A program made the position numbers and the translations under genes. From contig NZ_QEOL01000037.1 of the NCBI RefSeq assembly GCF_003096715.1, positions 1 through 64,000 of the forward strand: a DNA stretch of 64,000 nt. The letters run 5' to 3'. The notes under the pieces are model-generated. The model saw nothing but the letters and a program-made list of their open reading frames with translations. It did no database searches and was not told where the DNA came from. Origin of the DNA: Paraburkholderia silvatlantica (GTDB lineage: Bacteria > Pseudomonadota > Gammaproteobacteria > Burkholderiales > Burkholderiaceae). Below, one piece after another: positions 17,217 to 25,800 of the stretch. How positions within the stretch are numbered: position 1 is the first letter of the stretch; every line of letters begins with the position of its first letter.

Positions 17217-17296
17217 GGGGCGCCCTCCAAAAAGCTTCGGAAGTCCTTGATATCTCGGGGTTTTCCCGCAGAAAAGAGGGCCACTTTCTTTTCGGT

Positions 17297-17307
17297 TTGT
17301 AAATGCC
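17297..17307. repeat. right arm of an 11-bp inverted repeat upstream of petA
   Basis: TTGTAAATGCC pairs perfectly with 17206-17216. The arms could be two binding sites for a regulator of petABC or the ends of a long hairpin; nothing in the sequence decides between these. Confidence 0.6.
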
Positions 17308-17356
17308 TGATGAATAAAACGATGTTGCATCACGACAATTTGCGCCGAATGCCCAA

Positions 17357-18103
17357 TCAAACGGGATTGTCGATGTCGATGAAAAGATGCTCGATATTGA
17401 AGGCTTCCGAGAGGTGCGCGCCCACCGCCTGCACACCGAAGCGCTCGGTAGCGTGGTGGCCCGCGGCGAGGAACGCCACGCCGCTTTCCGCGGAGGTGTG
17501 CGTGGTGGGCTCGGAGATCTCGCCGGTGAGGAAGACGTCGGCGCCGGCCTCGATCGCGGCGTCGAAGAGACTTTGCGCCGCACCGGTACACCAGGCCACG
17601 CGGCGCAGTTGCCAGTCGGGGTCGCCGAGCACGAGCGGCGTGCGGCCGAGCGTCTGCGCAACCTCGGCAGTAAAGTGCGCGAGCGTGATCGGCATGGGCA
17701 GCGTGGCCATCCAGCCGAGATCCTGGTCGCCGAAGCGTTGTTCGCCGATCCAGCCGAACCGTGCGCCCAACTGCGCGTTATTGCCCAGCTCAGGATGGCT
17801 GTCGAGCGGCAGATGGTAGGCGAACAGGTTGATATCGTTGGCGAGCAGCGTCTTCAGGCGCCGGTACTTGCGGCCCGTTATTTGCGGCGCTTCGTTCTTC
17901 CAGAAGTAGCCGTGATGCACGAGCACGGCGTCGGCGCCCCACTCGAGGGCGGCTTCGAGGAAGGCGAGCGATGCGGTCACGCCGGTGGCGATCTTCTCCA
18001 CGCGCCGCCGCCCTTCGACCTGCAGGCCATTGGGGCAGTAGTCCTTGAACCGCGCGGATTCCAGAAGATTGTTCAGATACAATTCCAGTTCGATCCGATC
18101 CAT
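17357..18103 (-). CDS. Nif3-like dinuclear metal centre protein (YbgI/YqfO family)
   Basis: The 248-residue protein belongs to the Nif3/YbgI family, which forms hexameric toroids with a two-metal site. Metal-ligand motifs include LVHHGYFW, HLPLDSHPELGNN and the C-terminal GEISEPTTH and AAGHHATERFG. E. coli YbgI is dispensable and its reaction is unknown; older GTP-cyclohydrolase labels are not secure. It is divergent from the DegS-like gene, with 19 bp between the start codons, so the two promoters must overlap the coding ends. Confidence 0.88.
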   Translation of the reverse strand: MDRIELELYLNNLLESARFKDYCPNGLQVEGRRRVEKIATGVTASLAFLEAALEWGADAVLVHHGYFWKNEAPQITGRKYRRLKTLLANDINLFAYHLPLDSHPELGNNAQLGARFGWIGEQRFGDQDLGWMATLPMPITLAHFTAEVAQTLGRTPLVLGDPDWQLRRVAWCTGAAQSLFDAAIEAGADVFLTGEISEPTTHTSAESGVAFLAAGHHATERFGVQAVGAHLSEAFNIEHLFIDIDNPV

Positions 18104-18122
18104 ATAATCCTCTAATCTTCAG

Positions 18123-19340
18123 ATGCTTAGACGCTTTTGGCTGTTCTTCGCCCAGGCGGTGACTGTCCTGCTGGCGTTGATGTTCATCATCGCCACGCTC
18201 AAACCGCAGTGGCTGCAGCACCAGGGGCAGTTCGGCAAACAGCTTGCCGAACCGATCGTCGCACTGCGGGAGGTGGCGCCAGGCATCGGTGGAGGCGCCG
18301 CCGCCCAAGGCTCCTATGCGGACGCCGCCCAGAAGGCCATGCCCGCGGTCGTCAACGTGTTCTCGAGCAAGGATGGGTCGCTGCCGCCCGATCCCCGCCA
18401 GAACGATCCGCTATTTCGCTACTTCTTCGGCGATCGCAACAAAAACCAGAAGCAGCAGGAGCAGCCTGCCGCCAACCTCGGTTCGGGCGTCATTGTCAGT
18501 CCGGACGGTTACATTCTAACGAACCAGCACGTAATCGACGGCGCGGACCAGATCGAAATCGCGCTTTCCGACGGCCGCACCACCAACGCCAAGGTGATCG
18601 GCATCGACCCGGAAACCGATCTCGCGGTGCTCAAGATCAATCTGCCGAACCTGCCCACCATCACGCTCGGCCGCATGGACCAGACGCGCGTGGGCGACGT
18701 CGTGCTCGCCATCGGCAACCCGTTCGGCGTGGGCCAGACGGTCACCATGGGCATCATCAGCGCGCTGGGCCGCAATCACCTCGGCATCAACACGTTCGAG
18801 AATTTCATTCAAACCGATGCGCCGATCAATCCGGGCAACTCCGGCGGCGCGCTCGTCGACGTGAACGGCAACCTGCTCGGCATCAACACGGCCATCTATT
18901 CGCGCTCGGGCGGCTCGCTCGGCATCGGCTTCGCGATTCCCGTCTCCACGGCGCGCAGCGTGCTGGAGAGCATCATCACCTCGGGTTCGGTCACGCGCGG
19001 CTGGATCGGCGTAGAGCCACAGGACGTGACGCCGGAGATCGCCGACTCGTTCGGGCTGAAGGAGAAGTCGGGCGCGATCGTCGCGGGCGTGCTGCAGGGC
19101 GGCCCCGCCGACAAGGCCGGCATCAAGCCGGGCGACGTCCTGACCTCGGTGAACGGGGAGGCCATCACCGACACCACGCGCCTTTTGAACGTCATCGCGC
19201 AGATCAAGCCGGGCACCGACGCGAAGATCCACCTCGTGCGCAAGAACAAGGACATGGATCTCGACGTACTGATCGGCAAGCGCCCGCCGCCGCCGAAGCA
19301 GCCGGCTCAGGAAGACGGCGAAGGCGACGACGGCGGTTGA
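18123..19340 (+). CDS. DegS/DegQ-like periplasmic serine protease, one PDZ domain
   Basis: The 405-residue HtrA-family protease has an N-terminal membrane anchor (FAQAVTVLLALMFIIATL), a trypsin-like domain and a single PDZ domain (about 285-375). The triad is visible: His in LTNQHVID, Asp in ETDLAVL, Ser in NPGNSGGAL. One PDZ plus an N-terminal anchor is the DegS layout, suggesting a role in sensing envelope stress (cleavage of an anti-sigma factor); DegQ/DegP usually have two. The proline- and acid-rich C-terminus looks disordered. It ends at a strong bidirectional terminator, convergent with tatC. Confidence 0.9.
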   Translation: MLRRFWLFFAQAVTVLLALMFIIATLKPQWLQHQGQFGKQLAEPIVALREVAPGIGGGAAAQGSYADAAQKAMPAVVNVFSSKDGSLPPDPRQNDPLFRYFFGDRNKNQKQQEQPAANLGSGVIVSPDGYILTNQHVIDGADQIEIALSDGRTTNAKVIGIDPETDLAVLKINLPNLPTITLGRMDQTRVGDVVLAIGNPFGVGQTVTMGIISALGRNHLGINTFENFIQTDAPINPGNSGGALVDVNGNLLGINTAIYSRSGGSLGIGFAIPVSTARSVLESIITSGSVTRGWIGVEPQDVTPEIADSFGLKEKSGAIVAGVLQGGPADKAGIKPGDVLTSVNGEAITDTTRLLNVIAQIKPGTDAKIHLVRKNKDMDLDVLIGKRPPPPKQPAQEDGEGDDGG

Positions 19341-19380
19341 TGCGCCGCGCAGGCAGGGCATCGCGCCCTGCCCGCAAGCG

Positions 19381-19429
19381 GGAAAGCAAAAGGCCGCGAA
19401 CCTGACTGGGTTCGCGGCCTTTGCTTTCC
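19381..19429. terminator. bidirectional terminator between DegS-like gene and tatC
   Basis: A 14-bp perfect stem (19389-19402 with 19409-19422) has a six-base loop and is extended by seven further pairs (GGAAAGC/GCTTTCC) past a one-base bulge. A- and T-rich flanks on both sides fit termination in either direction between the convergent genes. Confidence 0.85.
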
Positions 19430-19447
19430 TGCGCCGAACCAGCGGGG

Positions 19448-20230
19448 CTAGCTCGCCGCCTGACTCTCGTCCGCTGGCTTCTTCTCGCCTGTGCCGATGA
19501 AGATACGCGCCGCGATGATCCCGGCCTCATAGAGGAGGATGAGCGGCAGCGCGAGAATGAGTTGCGAGAACACGTCCGGCGGCGTCACCACGGCCGCGAC
19601 AATGAACGCGCCGACGATCACATAGGGCCGGATCTGCTTGAGCTTTTTCACGGTGACCACGCCCATGCGCACGAGCAGCACGACGATGATCGGCACCTCG
19701 AAGGTCACGCCGAACGCTATGAACATGGTGAGCACGAAGCTCAGGTAATTGTCGATGTCGGTCGTCATCTCCGCGCCGAGCGGCGCGTTGTAGTGCGCCA
19801 TCACGCGAAAAATGGTCGGGAACACCACGAAATACGCGAACGCCATGCCGCACAGGAAGAGCGTATAGCTGCTCGCCACGAGCGGTGCGACGAGCTTCTT
19901 TTCGTGCTGGTAGAGGCCTGGGGCGACGAACGCCCAGATCTGGTAGAGCACGACCGGCAGCGCGATCACGAAGGCCACGAGCATCGTGACCTTCATGGGC
20001 ACGAAGAACGAGCCGGTCACGTCGGTGACGATCATCTTGCCGTCGCGCGGCAGGTTCTGCATGAGCGGGCGCGCAAGCAGACGGAATATGTCGGGCGCCC
20101 AGTAGACGAGCCCGACGAACACGACGATCACGGCAATGCCTGCGCGAATGATGCGGTCGCGCAGTTCGACGAGATGGGAAATGAAGGTCTCTTCGGAACC
20201 TTCTTCCAGTTTTTGCTGGGGGTCGCTCAC
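19448..20230 (-). CDS. tatC: Sec-independent protein translocase TatC
   Basis: The 260-residue protein is the six-helix receptor for twin-arginine signal peptides. The family motifs are present: FISHLVELRDRIIRA at the N-terminus, SFFVPMKVTM in the first periplasmic loop, and the conserved FEVP in helix 4. Together with TatA and TatB it moves folded proteins to the periplasm; the Rieske protein in this window is a likely client. It is the last gene of tatABC, 45 bp after tatB, and ends at a strong terminator. Confidence 0.96.
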   Translation of the reverse strand: MSDPQQKLEEGSEETFISHLVELRDRIIRAGIAVIVVFVGLVYWAPDIFRLLARPLMQNLPRDGKMIVTDVTGSFFVPMKVTMLVAFVIALPVVLYQIWAFVAPGLYQHEKKLVAPLVASSYTLFLCGMAFAYFVVFPTIFRVMAHYNAPLGAEMTTDIDNYLSFVLTMFIAFGVTFEVPIIVVLLVRMGVVTVKKLKQIRPYVIVGAFIVAAVVTPPDVFSQLILALPLILLYEAGIIAARIFIGTGEKKPADESQAAS

Positions 20231-20275
20231 ACCGGCCCTCTGTTGGAAATGGTCGTGCGCAAAGGCGGATCCGCG

Positions 20276-20836
20276 TCAGAAGAACCGGGTGGGCCGGCGC
20301 AGGCTCGCCGGCGTGTGCTGCGCCACGCGCGCAGCGCCCGATTGCACCCGCGTGCGGCGCAGCGTGGCGCGTTTGTACCAGACCGGCGCGGCGCTCTGCT
20401 TGACGCGCCAGTTCTTGCGCCTGGCAACGCTCGCGCCCGCCTGGCCGGTGCGCCATCCCGATTGCGTGGCGACGCCCTCTACGGCATTGGCGGCGGCGCC
20501 GTCCAGGCTGGCGGGATCCGCGCCGCCTGCGATGCTCGGCGACACCGACGTGCCCGCGTTCCACGCGTCGTTCAACTCGGTTTCATGCTTGTGCAGATTC
20601 TCCTGAACGTTCTTCTCGACGTTCTGCGCCGCCGCTTCGAACTCGGTCTTCATGCGGCGCAACTCGTCGAGTTCGATCTCGCGCGTGACTTCCGCCTTGA
20701 CGTCGTTGATATAGCGCTGCGCGCGCCCGAACAGCGCGCCTGCCGTGCGTGCGACCCGCGGCAGCCGCTCCGGCCCGAGAACGACCAGCGCGACGACGCC
20801 GATCAGCGCCATCTTGGTTAAACCGAGATCGAGCAT
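20276..20836 (-). CDS. tatB: Sec-independent protein translocase TatB
   Basis: The 186-residue protein has the TatB layout: a short periplasmic N-terminus, one transmembrane helix (KMALIGVVALVVLGPERLP), an amphipathic helix (ARTAGALFGRAQRYINDV) and a long variable cytoplasmic tail. The GPERLP glutamate-proline hinge is characteristic of TatB over TatA. It forms the receptor complex with TatC. The C-terminal 80 residues are low-complexity and basic. It lies between tatA (97-bp gap) and tatC (45-bp gap). Confidence 0.94.
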   Translation of the reverse strand: MLDLGLTKMALIGVVALVVLGPERLPRVARTAGALFGRAQRYINDVKAEVTREIELDELRRMKTEFEAAAQNVEKNVQENLHKHETELNDAWNAGTSVSPSIAGGADPASLDGAAANAVEGVATQSGWRTGQAGASVARRKNWRVKQSAAPVWYKRATLRRTRVQSGAARVAQHTPASLRRPTRFF

Positions 20837-20933
20837 GAATGGAGTTTTCCGTCAGCCTTGGCTGCCTTAGTGGAAACAAGCTGGAAACAAGCGGAAAAAC
20901 CCGTGGCGGCGAGAACAACGGCCACCACGCGTT

Positions 20934-21176
20934 TTAGCGGTAGTCGTTCGAGCGCTGTGTCTTGTCCTTGGCTTCGACGTCGACTGCACCGCCGTCGGCC
21001 GGCAGTTCGCGCTTTTGCGCGTCGGCACCGGCGCCTTCGCTCTCGCGCATGCCTTCCTTGAAACCCTTCACTGCGCCGCCCAGATCGCTACCGATATTGC
21101 GCAGCTTCTTGGTGCCGAAGACGAGCGCAACGATCAACAAGACGATCAGCCAGTGCCAAATGCTCAACGAACCCAT
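20934..21176 (-). CDS. tatA: Sec-independent protein translocase TatA
   Basis: The 80-residue protein has a single N-terminal helix (SLSIWHWLIVLLIVALVFG) followed by the TatA hinge FGTKKLRNIGSDLGGAVKGFKEGM, an amphipathic helix, and a charged tail. TatA oligomers form the transient passage during twin-arginine export. It is the first gene of tatABC; 160 bp separate it from the upstream HIT gene, enough for its own promoter, though I see no clear one. Confidence 0.96.
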   Translation of the reverse strand: MGSLSIWHWLIVLLIVALVFGTKKLRNIGSDLGGAVKGFKEGMRESEGAGADAQKRELPADGGAVDVEAKDKTQRSNDYR

Positions 21177-21336
21177 GATTGACTCTCTCCTTAACCCCGC
21201 CGCCGCGCGGCCTGCACGGCGCGATAAATTGTGCCTGTTCGATGTTGCATGGACGTGGCGTGCGACCCTTTAGCCCTACGCTTCAGTGAGCCCCACGCCA
21301 TCCGTCATTTATACCGATTTTCACCGCCGCCGGCGC

Positions 21337-21705
21337 TCAGCCCATGCGGTGCCACGGACGCGGCCCGGCCAGCAAATGCGCGTGCAGATGATAGACCTCC
21401 TGCCCGCCGCCCGGTCCCGTATTCACCACGGTGCGAAACCCGGTTTCGCCGCCCGTGTAGGAGACGCCCAGCTCTTTGGCGAGCCGTGCGACCAATACAA
21501 ACATTCTACCAAGCAGCGGGGCGTCGTTTTCACCGCAATCGGCAAGGGTGGGAATATGCTGGCGCGGAATCACAAGGACGTGGGTTGCGGCTGCAGGCCG
21601 GATGTCGCGGAAGGCGACGAACTCGTCGTCCTCGTACACCCGCGTGCTGGGGATATGGCCATCGGCGATCTTGCAGAAGAGACAGGTGCTGCGGTCGTGA
21701 CTCAT
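21337..21705 (-). CDS. HIT-family protein (histidine triad nucleotide-binding)
   Basis: The 122-residue protein is an HINT-type nucleotide hydrolase. The histidine triad is YHLHAHLLAG near the C-terminus, and the zinc-like CLFCKIADG motif is at the N-terminus. Such enzymes cleave AMP from lysyl-adenylate or phosphoramidates; the cellular role is unclear. The start at 21705 has AGGAG seven bases upstream; an earlier in-frame start at 21723 has none. It lies between a small membrane-protein gene and tatA in the leftward his-tat run. Confidence 0.9.
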   Translation of the reverse strand: MSHDRSTCLFCKIADGHIPSTRVYEDDEFVAFRDIRPAAATHVLVIPRQHIPTLADCGENDAPLLGRMFVLVARLAKELGVSYTGGETGFRTVVNTGPGGGQEVYHLHAHLLAGPRPWHRMG

Positions 21706-21745
21706 GGTGCTCCTGGTGAGCAAAGCTGCGCGCCCCCGGAAGCCC

Positions 21746-22138
21746 TCAGAACCAGGCGCGCGGGTTGTGCAGCGGCTTGTTGTCGTACAAGTACAGCCAG
21801 CCTTTGATGATACGGTACAACGTCCAGATTGCGACAGCCCACAAAATTGGAATGCCGACCAGCACGAAGATGAGCACGCCGCCGATCAGATGACCGGCCA
21901 GCCCGAGCCAGAACGTGCGGATTTGCCACGTGAAGTGCTGCTCATAGGGCGTGCCGAGCGCTTCGTCGCGTTTGAGGTAATTCAGGATGATGGCCACCAG
22001 CACCGAAATGCCGCCGGTCAGCCAGTACACCGCATAGAGCGCGTACAGCACGTGCGTGAAGGTCCGCAGGCTGCGCAACCGGTCCGCGTCAGCGCCGTTG
22101 CGGTACGAAGGGGGCGGGTAGTCGCCAGACGTGGACAT
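21746..22138 (-). CDS. small membrane protein (DUF4870/TIGR-type)
   Basis: The 130-residue protein has a polar N-terminus (about 30 residues) and three hydrophobic segments: a helix near residues 30-60, one near 80-105 (WLGLAGHLIGGVLIFVLVGI), and a terminal one ending WLYLYDNKPLHNPRAWF. The layout resembles DUF4870-type membrane proteins of unknown function. I chose ATG 22138 over 22147 because AGGGAG lies nine bases before it. It sits between hisE and the HIT gene, and is probably part of the same transcript. Confidence 0.7.
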   Translation of the reverse strand: MSTSGDYPPPSYRNGADADRLRSLRTFTHVLYALYAVYWLTGGISVLVAIILNYLKRDEALGTPYEQHFTWQIRTFWLGLAGHLIGGVLIFVLVGIPILWAVAIWTLYRIIKGWLYLYDNKPLHNPRAWF

Positions 22139-22182
22139 GTCGTTCATCTCCCTCTGTGGAGCGCTGTGCGCGGCGTAGCGCC

Positions 22183-22551
22183 TCAGTCGCCGTTCTCTTC
22201 GCGCTCGCGGCTTTTGCGCAGCGCTTTTTCCTCGAGCCCCGAAAGGCCTTCGCGGCGTTCGAGTTCCGCGAGCACGTCGGCGGGACTCAGATCGAAGTGC
22301 GAGAGCGTGACGAGGCAATGGAACCACAGGTCGGCCATCTCGCCGACCAGCGCCTTCGGTGCGCCGCCCTGGCGCACGTCCTTGGCGGCCAGCACGACTT
22401 CGGTCGCCTCTTCGCCGACCTTCTTGAGCACCGCGTCGTCGCCCTTGTGAAAAAGGCGCGCGACGTAGGAGGCGTCCGGATCGCCGCCCTTGCGGCTGTC
22501 GATCACCGCCGCGAGGCGCAGCAGGGTGTCGTTGGTGTTCAGTTGCGTCAT
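22183..22551 (-). CDS. hisE: phosphoribosyl-ATP pyrophosphatase HisE
   Basis: HisE removes pyrophosphate from phosphoribosyl-ATP in step 2 of histidine synthesis. The 122-residue all-helical protein has the MazG-like metal site KVGEEATEVVLAAK and the conserved EMADLWFHCLV. In this genome HisE and HisI are separate genes, not fused as in enterobacteria. Its ATG overlaps the hisI stop (ATGA), which indicates translational coupling. Confidence 0.95.
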   Translation of the reverse strand: MTQLNTNDTLLRLAAVIDSRKGGDPDASYVARLFHKGDDAVLKKVGEEATEVVLAAKDVRQGGAPKALVGEMADLWFHCLVTLSHFDLSPADVLAELERREGLSGLEEKALRKSREREENGD

Positions 22552-22973
22552 TTGTAGATGTGTTCGGGGTCTTTCAGCACCGGGTCGACGGCGGCCCAGC
22601 GGCCTTCGTCGACGGTGCCTTCGAATTGCTGGAAAAAGCACGAGTGGCGGCCCGTGTGGCACGCGATGCCCGAGACCTGCTCGACCTTGAGCAGCACGAC
22701 GTCTTCGTCGCAGTCGAGGCGGATGTCGCGCACGTGCTGCACGTGGCCCGACTCCTCGCCCTTGAACCACAGGCGCTGGCGCGAGCGCGAAAAGTACACG
22801 GCGCGGCGCAGTTCCACCGTCTTCGCGAGCGCTTCGCGATTCATCCACGCGAACATCAGCACGTCGCCGGTGGTGGCTTCCTGTGCGATCACCGGCACGA
22901 GGCCGTTGGCGTCCCAGTTGACCTTGTCGAGCCAGTTGGCGTTGGCGAGGTCGTTGGCTTGTGTGTGGCTCAT
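22548..22973 (-). CDS. hisI: phosphoribosyl-AMP cyclohydrolase HisI
   Basis: HisI opens the purine ring of phosphoribosyl-AMP in step 3 of histidine synthesis. The 141-residue protein shows the zinc-binding pattern DCDEDVVLLKVEQ and CHTGRHSCFF, and the conserved MNREAL, SRSRQRLWFKGEESGH. Monofunctional HisI is usual in beta-proteobacteria. It starts four bases after the hisF stop and overlaps hisE. Confidence 0.96.
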   Translation of the reverse strand: MSHTQANDLANANWLDKVNWDANGLVPVIAQEATTGDVLMFAWMNREALAKTVELRRAVYFSRSRQRLWFKGEESGHVQHVRDIRLDCDEDVVLLKVEQVSGIACHTGRHSCFFQQFEGTVDEGRWAAVDPVLKDPEHIYK

Positions 22974-22977
22974 TGCG

Positions 22978-23751
22978 TCACATCCTCACCGAAATGCCCT
23001 GGTCGGCCATGAAGCGCTTCGCCTCGCCCACCGTGTGCTCGCCATAGTGGAAGATGCTCGCCGCCAGCACGGCGTCGGCATGGCCCTTGACGATGCCATC
23101 CGCAAGATCCTGCAGGCCGCCCACGCCGCCCGAGGCGATCACGGGAATCGGCACCGCGTCGGACACCGCGCACGTGAGGTCGAGGTCGAAGCCGCTTTTC
23201 GTGCCGTCGCGGTCCATGCTCGTGAGCAGAATTTCGCCCGCGCCCAGCTCCGCCATCTTGCGCGCCCATTCCACGGCGTCGATGCCCGTGGCCTTGCGCC
23301 CGCCGTGCGTGAACACCTCCCAGCGCGCGGGTTCGCCCGGCGCCGACGTGCGCTTCGCGTCGATGGCGACGACGATGCACTGCGAGCCGTATTTGTCGGC
23401 GGAATCGCGCACGAGCTGCGGATTGGCGACCGCCGACGAATTCATGCTGACCTTGTCGGCGCCGGCGTTGAGCAGGCGCCGCACGTCCGCCACTGCGCGC
23501 ACGCCGCCGCCCACGGTGAGCGGAATGAAAACCTGCGAAGCCACTGCCTCGATGATCGGCAGGATCAGGTCGCGCTGGTCGGAGGTCGCGGTGATATCGA
23601 GGAACGTGAGCTCGTCGGCGCCCTGGTCGTCGTAGCGGCGCGCGATTTCGACGGGGTCGCCCGCGTCGCGCAGTTCGACGAAATTGACGCCCTTGACGAC
23701 GCGCCCGGCGGTCACGTCGAGGCAGGGGATGATGCGTTTGGGTAGAGCCAT
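22978..23751 (-). CDS. hisF: imidazole glycerol phosphate synthase cyclase subunit HisF
   Basis: HisF is the TIM-barrel cyclase subunit that, with HisH, makes imidazole glycerol phosphate and AICAR. The 257-residue protein has the catalytic aspartates in CLDV (N-terminus) and DRDGTKSGFD, and the phosphate-binding GGGVR and ASGGVGGL loops. The start at 23751 gives MALPKRIIPCLDV, the usual N-terminus; 14 extra codons to 23793 are not conserved. A terminator-like hairpin lies in the 223-bp gap upstream, after hisA, so hisF may have its own promoter. Confidence 0.95.
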   Translation of the reverse strand: MALPKRIIPCLDVTAGRVVKGVNFVELRDAGDPVEIARRYDDQGADELTFLDITATSDQRDLILPIIEAVASQVFIPLTVGGGVRAVADVRRLLNAGADKVSMNSSAVANPQLVRDSADKYGSQCIVVAIDAKRTSAPGEPARWEVFTHGGRKATGIDAVEWARKMAELGAGEILLTSMDRDGTKSGFDLDLTCAVSDAVPIPVIASGGVGGLQDLADGIVKGHADAVLAASIFHYGEHTVGEAKRFMADQGISVRM

Positions 23752-23930
23752 GATCTTGCCGAAGTTGCCAGTCGGTGTATGTGCGGCGAGCACCTTTCGC
23801 GAGAAGGCTGCCGAACCCGGTTCGGGCGTGGCGCGCAGCCCATTGTCGCGCGCTTTGCGCCTTGCCTTGTGCCCTGAGGCGAAAATATCCGGCGCGAGCG
23901 CCAGTCTCCATGGAGATGGCGGCGCAGCGC

Positions 23931-23961
23931 CAAAAACAAAAGGCCTCCCGTGACGGAGGCC
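23931..23961 (-). terminator. rho-independent terminator after hisA
   Basis: On the minus strand GGCCTCC (23955-23961) pairs with GGAGGCC (23942-23948) across a six-base loop and is followed by TTTTGTTTTTG. It lies 14 bp past the hisA stop and would split the his cluster into two transcripts or attenuate hisF expression. Confidence 0.8.
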
Positions 23962-23974
23962 GGCATACGGCGCC

Positions 23975-24727
23975 TTAGGCGTCGTCCGATTCGCGCAGGC
24001 TGTCTGCGCGCGTTTGCGCGGCGGCGAAATCGAGGTCGCCCGAATAGATCGCGCGGCCGCAGATCACGCCTTCCACGCCTTCGTCCTCGACTTCGCACAG
24101 TGCGTCGATATCGGCGAGGTTGGAAAGCCCGCCGCTCGCGATGATCGGAATCTTCACCGCGCGCGCCAGGCGCACCGTCGCCTCGATATTGATGCCCTGA
24201 AGCATGCCGTCCCGGCCGATGTCGGTGTAGATGATCGACTCGACGCCGTAGTCCTCGAACTTGCGCGCGAGGTCCGCGACTTCGTGACCCGTGAGCTTGC
24301 TCCAGCCGTCGGTCGCGACCTTGCCGTCTTTCGCGTCGAGGCCCACGATGATATGACCCCCGAATGCCGTGCAGGCTTCCTGGAGGAAGCCCGGATTCTT
24401 CACGGCGGCGGTGCCGATGATCACATAGGACAGGCCGTCGTCGAGATAGCGCTCGATCGTGTCGAGGTCGCGGATCCCGCCGCCGAGCTGCACGGGGATC
24501 TCGTCGCCGACTTCGCGGATGATCTCGCGAATCGCGTCTTCGTTCTTCGGCTTGCCGGCGAACGCGCCGTTGAGGTCGACGAGATGCAGGCGCCGCGCGC
24601 CGCGCTCGACCCAGTGTCGGGCCATAGCCGCCGGTTCCTCGGAGAAAATCGTCGCCTGGTCCATATCGCCTTGTTTGAGGCGCACGCAGTGACCGTCTTT
24701 GAGATCGATGGCCGGAATCAGCAGCAT
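23975..24727 (-). CDS. hisA: ProFAR isomerase HisA
   Basis: HisA isomerises the aminoaldose ProFAR to the ketose in step 4 of histidine synthesis. The 250-residue TIM barrel has the catalytic Asp in MLLIPAIDLKDG and the second in TDIGRDGMLQG, with phosphate loops LGGGIR and ASGGLSN. It lies between hisH and hisF, and is followed by a terminator at 23931-23961. The gap to hisH is 174 bp. Confidence 0.96.
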   Translation of the reverse strand: MLLIPAIDLKDGHCVRLKQGDMDQATIFSEEPAAMARHWVERGARRLHLVDLNGAFAGKPKNEDAIREIIREVGDEIPVQLGGGIRDLDTIERYLDDGLSYVIIGTAAVKNPGFLQEACTAFGGHIIVGLDAKDGKVATDGWSKLTGHEVADLARKFEDYGVESIIYTDIGRDGMLQGINIEATVRLARAVKIPIIASGGLSNLADIDALCEVEDEGVEGVICGRAIYSGDLDFAAAQTRADSLRESDDA

Positions 24728-24901
24728 AGCTTCGGGTGTATCTGGGAATGAGGTTGAAGTCTGCAGCGCCGGCGGAAAAAAGGCCCGATCCGACGCCGTT
24801 TCGCTAGTTTAGTACAACTCTTTCGGCGGCCTTGCTGACGCAAATCTAATGCCGCGGCGCTCGTGCGCGAAGGCGGCTGCGAGCGTGAGCGCCGCACGGA
24901 A

Positions 24902-25543
24902 TCAGGGGTTCCAGTGGACGAAGTTGCGATAGACGCGCAAGCCCGCAGCGGCGCTCTTTTCCGGGTGGAATTGGGTGGCGAAGATGTTATCCCGCGCCAC
25001 TGCCGAGGTAAAGGCCGCGCCGTACGGCGTTTCGCCCACGGTGTGCGCCGCCTCCGCCGGAACCACATAGTAGCTGTGCACGAAGTAGAAGAAGCTTTCG
25101 TCGGGCACACCGGCCCACAGGGCGTGCGCGCGCGCCTGGCGCACGCGGTTCCAGCCCATTTGCGGGACCTTGAAGCGCGAGCCGTCGTCCTGCAACTGGC
25201 CTTCCAGATCGAAGCGCACGACCTTGCCGGGCAACAGGCCCAGGCCCTTCGTGTCGCCTTCCGCGCTCCAGTCGAACAGCATTTGCTCGCCCACGCACAC
25301 GCCCATGAGCGGCTTCGTGCGCGAGGCTTCGAGCACGGCGTCCTGCAGGCCCGACTCGGCGAGGCTGCGCATGCAGTCGGGCATCGCGCCCTGCCCCGGC
25401 AGCACCACGCGGTCGGCGGCACGGATCGCCTCGGGACGCTCGACGATGGCCACGTCGGCTTCCGGCGCGGCCTGCCTCAGCGCCTGGGCCACCGAACGCA
25501 GGTTGCCCATTCCATAATCAACAATCGCAATTGAAGTTTTCAT
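24902..25543 (-). CDS. hisH: imidazole glycerol phosphate synthase glutaminase subunit HisH
   Basis: HisH is the class I glutamine amidotransferase that feeds ammonia to HisF. The 213-residue protein has the nucleophile Cys in PLMGVCVGEQML and the His/Glu pair in FATQFHPEKS. The loop MGVCVGEQM is slightly different from the usual GICLGMQ but keeps the essential Cys and glycines. It is separated from hisB by a 257-bp gap with no convincing gene. Confidence 0.95.
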   Translation of the reverse strand: MKTSIAIVDYGMGNLRSVAQALRQAAPEADVAIVERPEAIRAADRVVLPGQGAMPDCMRSLAESGLQDAVLEASRTKPLMGVCVGEQMLFDWSAEGDTKGLGLLPGKVVRFDLEGQLQDDGSRFKVPQMGWNRVRQARAHALWAGVPDESFFYFVHSYYVVPAEAAHTVGETPYGAAFTSAVARDNIFATQFHPEKSAAAGLRVYRNFVHWNP

Positions 25544-25800
25544 CTCGCATCCGGCCTGCTCAAAAGGCCTTGCCCTTGGCTGTGTGGGCGCATGTGCGCC
25601 GCGATGTGCCCTGATCTGCCTTCGAAGCCGTCAATGTACGCCAGTCGGCGCGTGCAAGCCCATAAGCCAAATGGCAAATGTGGCGCGCATGCCGCATGTG
25701 GGCGACAGCCCCGGCGCGGCGCGCTCGAAGTCCTGCCGCGGCACGCCCCGGCACTGTCGTGCGCAGCGCGGGCCGCCTTCTGGTCGGTAAAAGGCGTCGC

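Noticed and set aside
24718..25422. A 234-codon open frame overlapping hisH in the same direction
   Set aside because: Ser/Arg/Pro-rich shadow of hisH in another frame; hisH has all glutaminase motifs.
25560..25754. A 64-codon frame in the hisB-hisH gap
   Set aside because: Arg/Ala-rich, no ribosome binding site and no known family; probably chance.
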